DNA from: CAYPTB01 sp964413535
GTDB lineage: Bacteria > Planctomycetota > UBA1135 > GCA-002686595
Direction: 5' to 3'
DNA: 64,000 bases
Assembly (NCBI GenBank): GCA_964413535.1
Contig: CAYPTB010000055.1
Span: 124,001 to 188,000, forward strand
In this document: one piece after another, positions 7,839 through 15,346 of the stretch
How the letters are laid out: each line of letters begins with the position of its first letter
Numbering within the stretch: the first letter of the stretch is position 1
Notes under the pieces: generated by a model
Seen by the model: the letters and a program-made list of their open reading frames with translations, nothing else
The model's database searches: none
Told to the model about the DNA's origin: nothing
Position numbers and translations under genes: made by a program

Positions 7839-9254
7839 GTGAGCTTCGTCGTCTTCAACACTCGTTCGCGCCGGAAGGAGACCTTCGCCACGCTCGAGGA
7901 GGGGGTCGTTCGCATGTACAACTGCGGACCCACGGTCTACGGTCGCCAGCACATCGGGAACTTCCGTTCGTTCTTGTTCGCCGACACGCTGCGACGCTGG
8001 CTCGAATACCTGGGCTACGAGGTGCGACAGGTGATGAACATCACCGACGTGGGACACCTCCTGGAGGACGCCGATCGAGGCGAGGACAAGATCGAGCGTC
8101 GTGCGCGCGAGGAGCAGCGCCATCCCAGGGACATCAGCGCGGAGCACGCGGCCAAGTTCTTCGAGGACATCCGAGCGCTGGGTCTGCGATCGGCGCAGGT
8201 CTATCCGCGCGCGAGCGAGCACATCCCGGAGATGCTGGAGATCATCGAGGGCCTGCTCGCCAAGGGCTACGCCTATCAGGTCGACGGCAACGTCTACTAC
8301 GACGTCGCGAAGTTCGAGCGCTACGGCGAGCTCTCGGGCAATCGCCTCGAGGATCTCGAGGCCGGAGCTCGCATCGAAGTGCGCGAGGACAAACGCGACC
8401 CGCGGGACTTCGCTCTGTGGAAGGAAGACCCGGAGCACGTGATGAAATGGGTGACCCGTTTCGGCGAGCACGGGTTCCCGGGCTGGCACATCGAGTGCTC
8501 CGCCATGGCGCGCAAACACTTGGGCGACGAGCTCGACCTGCACACGGGCGGCGAGGACAACATCTTTCCGCACCACGAATGCGAGATCGCGCAGACGGAG
8601 GCGTTCACGGGCAAGCCCTTCGCGCGCTACTGGATGCACGCCAAGTTCCTGCAGGTGGACGGCGGGAAGATGGCGAAGAGCCTCGGCAACGTCTACACGC
8701 TCGACGACGTCCGCGCCCGCGGTCACTCGTTGCGCGCGCTGCGCTTCTGCCTCATCCGCGGCCACTATCGCCAGCCGCTCAACTTCACGTGGAAGATCCT
8801 GGAGGAGTCCGCCGCTGCACTCGCGAAGCTCGATGATCTCGCTCTGCGTCTGCGCCGGGCCGCTCGCGGGGAGCGCGAATCGACGCCGGCCGAGCGCACG
8901 GCGATCGCGGACCTGCGCTCCAAGTTCGAGGATGCTCTGAACGACGACCTCGCCGTCCCTCAGGCCCTTGCGGCGCTCTTCGAGTATCGCGCGGTCGTGG
9001 AGCGCGACGGGGTCGGGTGCGAGACAGCCGTGGACGCCCTCGCGTTCCTCGAGCAGGTGCACGGCGTCCTCGGCGTGCTCGAGCTCTCGGAACAGGTCTT
9101 GGACGCGGACGTCGACGCCCTCATCGAGGCGCGCAAGGCGGCGCGGGCGGCGCGGGACTGGGCCGAAGCCGACCGCATCCGCGACGAACTCGTCCGGAAG
9201 GGTATCGCCCTCGAGGACACGCCGACGGGCGTCGTGTGGCGCCGAACCCGCTGA
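7839..9254 (+). CDS. cysS: Cysteinyl-tRNA synthetase
   Basis: 471 aa from the GTG at 7839, the usual family length. It charges tRNA-Cys. The class I signatures are HIGN (38-41, in CGPTVYGRQHIGN) and KMAKS (the KMSKS equivalent). The catalytic zinc ligands are Cys29 and those in WHIECSAM and HHECE. The C-terminal helical anticodon-binding domain ends with the small conserved block DRIRDELVRKGIALEDTP, which carries the usual family ending. The start is chosen because SFVVFNTRSRRKE aligns with the standard N-terminus; upstream in-frame codons lie in the divergent promoter region. Confidence 0.97.
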   Translation: MSFVVFNTRSRRKETFATLEEGVVRMYNCGPTVYGRQHIGNFRSFLFADTLRRWLEYLGYEVRQVMNITDVGHLLEDADRGEDKIERRAREEQRHPRDISAEHAAKFFEDIRALGLRSAQVYPRASEHIPEMLEIIEGLLAKGYAYQVDGNVYYDVAKFERYGELSGNRLEDLEAGARIEVREDKRDPRDFALWKEDPEHVMKWVTRFGEHGFPGWHIECSAMARKHLGDELDLHTGGEDNIFPHHECEIAQTEAFTGKPFARYWMHAKFLQVDGGKMAKSLGNVYTLDDVRARGHSLRALRFCLIRGHYRQPLNFTWKILEESAAALAKLDDLALRLRRAARGERESTPAERTAIADLRSKFEDALNDDLAVPQALAALFEYRAVVERDGVGCETAVDALAFLEQVHGVLGVLELSEQVLDADVDALIEARKAARAARDWAEADRIRDELVRKGIALEDTPTGVVWRRTR

Positions 9255-9290
9255 GCGGGGCGGCTTGCACGACGGCTCGCGAGAAAGGCG

Positions 9291-9452
9291 TCAGGTCCTG
9301 ATCCACCACGAGCCGTCGTCGTCGACCACGAGCAGGTGGAGCTCCCCGTCGTCGTCACGCACGCGGAAGAAGCGTCCCTGCGGCTCGCGCCAGCGCTCGA
9401 TCACCTCGAGGACGAGTTCCCGCCCGTCGAGGCTGAGCCGTCGCGGCTCCAT
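9291..9452 (-). CDS. Small conserved protein, DUF6504-like
   Basis: 53 aa from ATG 9452. The pattern P-R-R-x-S-L-D-G-R-E, V-x-x-V-I-E-R-W-R, F-F-R-V-R-D-D-D-G, D-D-G-S-W-W-I resembles the small DUF6504 family, found beside DNA polymerase/ImuB or housekeeping genes in high-GC bacteria. The family has no assigned function. Upstream codons in the same frame (VSAYSGSQGG) also look conserved-like, so translation may start earlier at a codon I cannot identify. It is downstream of rbfA on the same strand, with about 160 nt between. The call rests on pattern memory only. Confidence 0.45.
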   Translation of the reverse strand: MEPRRLSLDGRELVLEVIERWREPQGRFFRVRDDDGELHLLVVDDDGSWWIRT

Positions 9453-9612
9453 TCCGCCCTGGCTGCCGGAATAGGCGGAGACGCGCGCAGGCCGCTCGCT
9501 CCCGCTCGTCACCGCCGTGCGCCGCCGGGAGGTTCGCAAGGCGCCCGGCGTCGGGAGCCTTGGAGCGAGCCGCGGCCGTGCGGCCGGCCTGTTCCTGCGC
9601 GCGGATGCAGGG

Positions 9613-10080
9613 TCACAGCTCTTCCTCCTCGGACAGGAACTCCTCGTACTCGAGCTCGACGAGTTCCTTCTCGCTGTCGCCGGCGCCTTTCGGGCGCAGA
9701 TCATCGCCGTGCGCGAGGGGGTTCACCTCCCGGTCGTGCTCGAGGGCGCCCTTGATGAGCCGGTTCATCCGATCGAGGAGCTCGATCGAGTCGTCGTAGA
9801 CCCACTGGATGCGCGGGACGCGGCGCGTCTTCAGGACGCGCGCGAGCTTTCCCTGCACGAACCCCACGGCGGACGCGAGCATGTGCTCGACCTTGCTGCG
9901 GTCGGCTTCGGAGCCGAGGACCGAGTAGAAGACCTTGACGTTCGAGATGTCGCGCGAGAGCTCGACCTTCGTGACGGTGATGAACGCCGAGCGCGGATCG
10001 CTGAGCTCGAACTCGACGCAGTGCGCGACGCGTTCCTTGATGCGCGCCTCGAGTCGCGCGATCGTCCGATCGTTGGCCAA
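9613..10080 (-). CDS. rbfA: Ribosome-binding factor A
   Basis: 155 aa. RbfA is a KH-fold 30S maturation factor. The start is a TTG at 10080, eight bases after the infB stop and preceded by GAGGGGA as ribosome binding site; no ATG or GTG is available. The family pattern runs from ANDRTIARLEARIKERVAH through DPRSAFITVTKVELSRD and VFYSVLG to RVPRIQWVYDDSIELLDRMN. The acidic tail EEFLSEEEEL is typical. It follows infB, as in the conserved nusA-infB-rbfA operon. Confidence 0.93.
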   Translation of the reverse strand: MANDRTIARLEARIKERVAHCVEFELSDPRSAFITVTKVELSRDISNVKVFYSVLGSEADRSKVEHMLASAVGFVQGKLARVLKTRRVPRIQWVYDDSIELLDRMNRLIKGALEHDREVNPLAHGDDLRPKGAGDSEKELVELEYEEFLSEEEEL

Positions 10081-10088
10081 GCTTCCCC

Positions 10089-12899
10089 TCAGATGTCGAG
10101 GAGGCGCCGCGACTCGACCATCTTGAAGGCTTCGATGACGTCGCCCTCGTTGATGTCGTTGTAGTCGCGCAGGAGGATTCCGCACTCGTAGCCCTCGCGG
10201 ACCTCGCGCACGTCGTCCTTGATCCTGCGCAGGCCGGAGAGAGCTCCCGTGTGAACGACGACGCCATCGCGCAGGAGCCGCGCTTTGTTGTCGCGTTGGA
10301 TCGCACCGTCGAGAACGAAGCAGCCGGCGATGCTGCCGAACTTGGAGGACTTGAAGACCTGGCGGACTTCCGCGTGTCCGGTGATCTGCTCGTTGAACTC
10401 CGGCGAGAGCGACGACTCCATCCGCGCCTTGACGTAATCGAGCAGCTCGTAGATCACGTTGAAGTTGCGGATCTCGACGCGATGCCGTTCGGCCGCCTGG
10501 CGGGCTTCGCTGTTGACCCCGACGTGGAAGGCGATCACGGTCGCGTTGGAGGTGGCGGCGAGATCCACGTCGCTCTCCACGACCTCGCCGACGCCGGAGA
10601 GGATCACCTTGACCACGACCTCGTCGTGCGTGAGGTCGCTGAGCTGCTGTTTGAGCACTTCGACCGAGCCCTGGACGTCGGCTCGGACGACGAGGTTGAC
10701 GAACTCCTTGTCCTGCTCGGCCACGGCCTCGAGGATGTTCGTGTTCGTGACCTCGCGGCGTTCGGCGAGCCCGACCATGCGCTGCTTGTGGCCGCGCTCG
10801 AGGGCGACCTCCCGGGCCTGGTCGAGCGAGTCGATCACGTGGAAGTGATCGCCGACGTTCGGCAGCTCGTTCAAACCCGAGACTTCGACGGGAGTCGAGG
10901 GGCCGGCCTCGCGGATGCTCTTGCCGCGGTCGTTCGTGATCGAACGGACCTTGCCGTAGCCCTTGCCCGCGAGGATCACGTCGCCTTGCTTCAGGCTGCC
11001 GTCCTGCACGAGCAGGTGCGCGACCTTCCCCTTGCCCTTCTGGATCTCGGCCTCCAACACGATGCCCGAGGCGGGACCGTCGGGATGGCAAGAGAGCTCG
11101 AGCACCTCGCTCTCGAGGACCACGCGCTCGAGCAGTTCGTCGACGCCCTCCCCGGTGAGTCCGGAAACCGGCATCACGGCCACCTCGCCGCCCCATTCCT
11201 CGGGCTGCAAGCCCAAGTTCGAGAGCTGGGTCTTCACGCGCTCGGGGTTGGCCCCGGGCTTGTCGATCTTGTTGAGGGCGACGACGATCGGCACGCCGGC
11301 CGCACGCGCGTGTTGAACGGCTTCCTCGGTCTGCGGCATCACACCGTCGTCGGCAGCGACGACGAGGACCGCGACGTCCACGGCCTGAGCCCCGCGGGCG
11401 CGCATCGCCGTGAAGGCGGCGTGGCCCGGGGTGTCCACGATGGCGAGCTTGTGATCCAGCGCGGTGGAGACCTGGTAGGCGCCGATGTGCTGCGTGATCC
11501 CGCCGCTCTCGCCTTCCGTGATCTTCGTTCGGCGGATGGCATCGATCAGCGTCGTCTTGCCGTGGTCGACGTGGCCGAGGAAGCAGACGACCGGCGGGCG
11601 CGCTTCGAGGTGCACTTCCTCGATGGCGTCGCGGCGCTTCTGGAACTCCTCGAGCAAGAGCTCCTCCGCCTCGACGTTCTTCGAGACCTTGAGCTCGACG
11701 CCGAACTCGTTGGCGAGCAGCGTGGCGGTGTCCGCGTCGAGGAGCGAGTTGATGTTGACGGATCCGAAGCCGAGCTCGCGACCGGCGATCTTGAGGAGAT
11801 CGCTGGCCTTGATGGAGAGCGCGTCGGCGAGCTTCTTGACGGTGAACGGCTCTTCGATCTCGACCATCGAGCCCGAATAAGGCGAGCCGCCTTGCAAGGG
11901 ACCGCGTGTCGCAGGCCGACCACCGGTAGAGGGGCGAGCACCCGGTTGGCGCGGCCCGCCGACCGGACGACGGCGCAGGTAACGACTGGACTCGCGCTCG
12001 CGGAGTTGTGCAGCGGTCAGCGCGCCTCGCTGGCCGTGGTCGCCGCGCTGGAAGGCGCGCGCGCGGTCGCGGCCCATCGTCGGCTGGACGTCCGGAGCCA
12101 CGTCGTCGCTCGAGGAGAGCCGGCGCGATTGGGTCCGTTTCGGCTCCTGCTTGGCCTGGATCTTCGAGAGGTCGATGAAGCCGACCACCTTGCCGGGGCG
12201 CCGGCGAGCCGTGGGTCGCACGATGTCGCCGTTCTCGTCCTTGGCGCGGACGTCCCCCACGACCGGTTCCGTCTCCAAAGCCTCGATCAGGAGGTCCGCT
12301 TCCTCCTCCGCCATCAGTTCGAGCGGGGAGTCCGCCGTCTCGTCGGGAACGGTCTCGAGCGCGGGCTCCACTTCCTCGGCGGACTCGGGCCCGAGCTCGG
12401 CGGTCTCGGCGACCTCGGACTCCGCGGCCGGGACGAGCGGCTCGGCCACCGGCGGAGGTGTCGGCTCGGTCTCGGCGAATCGCGGAGCGGGTTCGGGTTC
12501 GGGCTCGGGCGCAGCCTCGGCCAGCGGCGGCGTCGGAACGGGGGGCGCTTCGAGCCGCTCCTCGTGAGCCACCGCGGGCGGTTCCGACGCGGCCGGCTTG
12601 GCCGGCTTGGCCGGCTTGGCGGGGGGTGCTTCCTCGGTCTCCTCCGTGACACCGCTCTTCGGCTTGGGCCTCTTCTTGATGACCAGGCCGCCGAGGTTGT
12701 CACCCGCTTCGTCGGGGCGCGATTCACCGACGATCCCGTAGGCCTCCAGGCGACCCTGGATCTCGATCATCTCGAAATCGGTCAGCGCGGTCATGTGGCT
12801 CTTCACCTGGGAGAAGCCCAGGTCGCGGAGCTTGGTGGCGAGCTCCTGGCCCGTCATGCCGTACTGCTTGGCGAGATCGTAAACGCGTGTCTTGGTCAC
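10089..12899 (-). CDS. infB: Translation initiation factor IF-2
   Basis: 936 aa from the GTG at 12899 (VTKTRVYDLAKQYGM). An IF2_N subdomain at the N-terminus is followed by a long low-complexity Ala/Pro/Glu linker (with a three-fold KPA repeat) and a second IF2_N module (FTVKKLADALSIKASDLLK). Then comes the GTPase domain: G1 GHVDHGKTT, G3 DTPGH, G4 NKID. The C-terminal part holds the fMet-tRNA-binding domain. The protein positions initiator tRNA on the 30S subunit, and the initiator tRNA gene is also in this window. Upstream in-frame codons to 13034 overlap the end of nusA and lack family similarity. Confidence 0.96.
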   Translation of the reverse strand: MTKTRVYDLAKQYGMTGQELATKLRDLGFSQVKSHMTALTDFEMIEIQGRLEAYGIVGESRPDEAGDNLGGLVIKKRPKPKSGVTEETEEAPPAKPAKPAKPAASEPPAVAHEERLEAPPVPTPPLAEAAPEPEPEPAPRFAETEPTPPPVAEPLVPAAESEVAETAELGPESAEEVEPALETVPDETADSPLELMAEEEADLLIEALETEPVVGDVRAKDENGDIVRPTARRRPGKVVGFIDLSKIQAKQEPKRTQSRRLSSSDDVAPDVQPTMGRDRARAFQRGDHGQRGALTAAQLRERESSRYLRRRPVGGPRQPGARPSTGGRPATRGPLQGGSPYSGSMVEIEEPFTVKKLADALSIKASDLLKIAGRELGFGSVNINSLLDADTATLLANEFGVELKVSKNVEAEELLLEEFQKRRDAIEEVHLEARPPVVCFLGHVDHGKTTLIDAIRRTKITEGESGGITQHIGAYQVSTALDHKLAIVDTPGHAAFTAMRARGAQAVDVAVLVVAADDGVMPQTEEAVQHARAAGVPIVVALNKIDKPGANPERVKTQLSNLGLQPEEWGGEVAVMPVSGLTGEGVDELLERVVLESEVLELSCHPDGPASGIVLEAEIQKGKGKVAHLLVQDGSLKQGDVILAGKGYGKVRSITNDRGKSIREAGPSTPVEVSGLNELPNVGDHFHVIDSLDQAREVALERGHKQRMVGLAERREVTNTNILEAVAEQDKEFVNLVVRADVQGSVEVLKQQLSDLTHDEVVVKVILSGVGEVVESDVDLAATSNATVIAFHVGVNSEARQAAERHRVEIRNFNVIYELLDYVKARMESSLSPEFNEQITGHAEVRQVFKSSKFGSIAGCFVLDGAIQRDNKARLLRDGVVVHTGALSGLRRIKDDVREVREGYECGILLRDYNDINEGDVIEAFKMVESRRLLDI
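12592..12618. repeat. Three tandem 9-bp repeats in infB
   Basis: GGCTTGGCC is repeated three times and encodes an A-K-P-A-K-P-A-K-P stretch in the linker of IF-2. This is normal low complexity for planctomycete and actinobacterial IF-2. Confidence 0.75.
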
Positions 12900-12936
12900 T
12901 GGGCTCGTGATGGGTCTCGGTTGGGGGTGGGTGGGG

Positions 12937-14049
12937 TCAACCCTGGTAGCGCGCCTCGAGGGTGGAGGGCTCTCCGGCGACCGCGCTCTCCTCGGCTGGT
13001 GGGGGATTCTCCGAGCCGGGATCTCCGGACACATCGTCGGGCGGAATCTCGTCGTTCTCGATCGGGGGAGCTCCGTCCGGGCCTCCCAGCGTATCGGCCT
13101 CGAACTCCGCTCGAGTCTTGATGTCGATGTCCCAGCCGCACAGGCGGCTGGCGAGCCGGACGTTCTGTCCCTTCTTGCCGATGGCCAGGGATTGCTGGTC
13201 CTCGTCCACGATCACGACCGCCGAGTGGGTATCCACGTCGGCGTAGATGTTGTCCAAGTGGATCGCCGCCGGCTTCAAGCCGTTCATGATCAGAGTCTCG
13301 AGCGAATCGCTCCAACGGATGATGTCGATCCGTTCGCCGCGCAGCTCGTCGATGACGGCCTTGATCCGCGAGCCGCGCACTCCGACACAGGCTCCGATGC
13401 AGTCGATCTTCGGATCCTGCGAGATGACCGCCATCTTGGTGCGGTAGCCCGGCTCGCGGACGACGCGCTTGATGTCGATGATGCCGTCGGCGATCTCCGG
13501 GACCTCGAGGTCGAACAGCCGCCGCACGAGGTCGGGGTGGGCGCGGCTGACGATGATGCGCACGCGCGGGCCGTCCTTGCTGACTTCCAGGACGATCGCG
13601 CGGATGCGGTCGCCGGGCGAGAACGTCTCGCCGCGCACGCGCTCCTCGCGCGGGAGATAGGCCTCCGTCCGACCCAGGTTCACGACCAGGTTGTCTCCGT
13701 CGAAGCGCTGCACTGTTCCGTTCACGAGCTGGCCGACGCGCGTCTCGAAGTCGTCGTACAGGACGTCGCGCTCCGCCTCGCGCATCTTCTGCGTCATCAT
13801 CTGCTTGAAGGCCTGGGCAGCGATGCGCCCGAGTTGGGACAAGTCGAATTCGTACTCGCCCTCTTCGTCCTCGATGGACACGTCCGCCGTGGTCCGGTCG
13901 ATCTGGACGACGAGGTCGTCGCCCGCTCCGATGCGCTTGCGAACCGCCGCCGCGATCGCCTGCTCCAACGCCTGGAAAATGACCTCCACCGGGATGTCTT
14001 TGTCCCGATGAATGACATCGATCATGCGCAGGATGTCTTCGTTCTTCAT
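12937..14049 (-). CDS. nusA: Transcription termination/antitermination protein NusA
   Basis: 370 aa. The N-terminal RNAP-binding domain (MKNEDILRMIDVIHRDKDI) is followed by an S1 domain (VGQLVNGTVQRFDGDNLVVNLG). KH1 and KH2 follow, with DCIGACVGVRGSRIKAVIDEL and LAIGKKGQNVRLASRL. The protein ends with an acidic Pro-rich tail and lacks the acidic AR repeats of E. coli NusA. It is the first gene of nusA-infB-rbfA. No rimP precedes it, which is unusual, since rimP normally heads this operon; instead a divergent sigma-54 activator lies upstream. Confidence 0.96.
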   Translation of the reverse strand: MKNEDILRMIDVIHRDKDIPVEVIFQALEQAIAAAVRKRIGAGDDLVVQIDRTTADVSIEDEEGEYEFDLSQLGRIAAQAFKQMMTQKMREAERDVLYDDFETRVGQLVNGTVQRFDGDNLVVNLGRTEAYLPREERVRGETFSPGDRIRAIVLEVSKDGPRVRIIVSRAHPDLVRRLFDLEVPEIADGIIDIKRVVREPGYRTKMAVISQDPKIDCIGACVGVRGSRIKAVIDELRGERIDIIRWSDSLETLIMNGLKPAAIHLDNIYADVDTHSAVVIVDEDQQSLAIGKKGQNVRLASRLCGWDIDIKTRAEFEADTLGGPDGAPPIENDEIPPDDVSGDPGSENPPPAEESAVAGEPSTLEARYQG

Positions 14050-14242
14050 TCGGAGCTCTGGGCGGCTGTGTGTGTCGACGGATGCACGCGACCCCGAGAC
14101 GGACCCGGGCGTCCGCAGAAGGGCTGCGCTTTCACCGCACTTAAGTCGCGACGAGGGATTGGTTTATCCCCACTTCCCGCACTCGCGACGCCGTGGGCAA
14201 GCCACCATTAGAAACGAAAGGTGGGGCGATATCCAGGGGGCT
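14050..14242. other. Divergent intergenic region nusA / sigma-54 activator
   Basis: 193 bp without a gene. It must hold the nusA promoter (minus) and any promoter of the activator (plus). I see AT-richer islands around TTAAGT (14141) and ATTAGAAA (14208), but no convincing -35/-10 pair and no -24/-12 sigma-54 element. Confidence 0.4.
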
Positions 14243-15346
14243 ATGGTCCTCGTCCGCGGGAGACCGGAGAGCCGCCCCGCGGGTGCGCTCCCCGAGTGGA
14301 GCGGGACCGCGGACGCCCTGGAGATCGGTCCGGTGCGTGTTAGTTTCCCCCCGTCGCAGGAGATGAAGACCCCGGCCGCGAAGCTCATCGGCTCGAGCCC
14401 GCTCTACTGCGAATTCCTGGAGCGCTTGTCCCAGGTGGCCCGCAGCGACGCGACGGTCCTCGTCACGGGGGAGAGCGGATCGGGCAAGGGCCAGGTCGCC
14501 CGGGTCCTGCACGCGCGGAGCCGGCGCGCTGCCCAGCCGTTCGTGTCCGTGCACTTGGCGGCCGTCTCGCCTTCCCTGGTGGAGTCGGAGCTCTTCGGTC
14601 ACGAGCGCGGGGCGTTCACGGGGGCCGTTCGCGACCGGGCGGGGAGTTTCCGGCGCGCCTCGGGGGGAACGTTGCTGCTCGACGACGTCGGTCTGCTTCC
14701 CGGCGAAGCCCAGGTGAAGCTCTTGCGCGTGCTGCAGGAGCGTCAGGTGGATCCCTTGGGCGGCGAAGCTCCGATCGACGTGGACGTGCGCGTCGTGGCG
14801 ACGTCGGGTAGCGACCTGGGCGCGTTGGTCAGGAGCGGGGGGTTTCGCGAGGACCTGTACTACCGCCTCGCGGTCGTGCCCCTCGAAGTTCCGCCTCTGA
14901 GGGTCCATCTCGAGGACCTTCCCGAGATCGCGGAGCACGCGCTCCGCTGCATCGGGGAGCGACTGGGGCTCCCGCCGCGGCGGCTCTCCCAGGCCGCGCT
15001 CGAGCGGCTCGCACAGCACCCCTGGCCGGGGAACGTGCGGGAGCTCGAGAATGCGCTCGAACGGGTCCTCGTGCTCGGTTCCAAGGACGAAGCCGCTCCC
15101 GAGGTGGGACCCGAGGAGTTCGACTTCCTGGCCGAATCGACGGCTGGAGTGGTCGAGGTTCTCGCGGCGTCCGCACTGGCTCACGGGCTCGACCTCGAGT
15201 CCATCGGTCGCGCAATGATGGCCTGCGCCCTGGAGCAGCACCGCGGCAACGTGAGCGCGGCGGCGCGCCAAGTCGGCCTGACGCGGCGCGCTTTCGAGTA
15301 TCGGTTGCGCACCCAGGGCAGCGTCGATCAGGAGGAGTCGGCTTGA
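14243..15346 (+). CDS. Sigma-54-dependent transcriptional activator (no receiver domain)
   Basis: 367 aa from ATG 14243, which has CCAGGGGG upstream; a second in-frame ATG at 14363 starts just before the ATPase domain. Walker A is GESGSGKGQ and the sigma-54 contact loop is ELFGHERGAFTGA, intact. Walker B is GTLLLDDVG, followed by the arginine-finger region and NPWPGNVRELENALERV-type C-domain signatures. A Fis-like HTH (GNVSAAARQVGLTRRAFEYRL) ends the protein. No receiver or FHA domain is present; the N-terminus is only ~45 aa. So activity is probably set by expression or by an unseen partner. The stop overlaps the TTG of the next gene, so the two are coupled. Confidence 0.9.
   Translation: MVLVRGRPESRPAGALPEWSGTADALEIGPVRVSFPPSQEMKTPAAKLIGSSPLYCEFLERLSQVARSDATVLVTGESGSGKGQVARVLHARSRRAAQPFVSVHLAAVSPSLVESELFGHERGAFTGAVRDRAGSFRRASGGTLLLDDVGLLPGEAQVKLLRVLQERQVDPLGGEAPIDVDVRVVATSGSDLGALVRSGGFREDLYYRLAVVPLEVPPLRVHLEDLPEIAEHALRCIGERLGLPPRRLSQAALERLAQHPWPGNVRELENALERVLVLGSKDEAAPEVGPEEFDFLAESTAGVVEVLAASALAHGLDLESIGRAMMACALEQHRGNVSAAARQVGLTRRAFEYRLRTQGSVDQEESA

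Noticed and set aside
9613..11196. 527-aa frame containing rbfA
   Set aside because: Only the last 155 residues are RbfA; the rest is a shadow of infB. The TTG with GAGGGGA defines the gene.
12900..13034. Extension of infB upstream of GTG 12899
   Set aside because: The extra 45 codons overlap the end of nusA and lack similarity to the IF2_N start.
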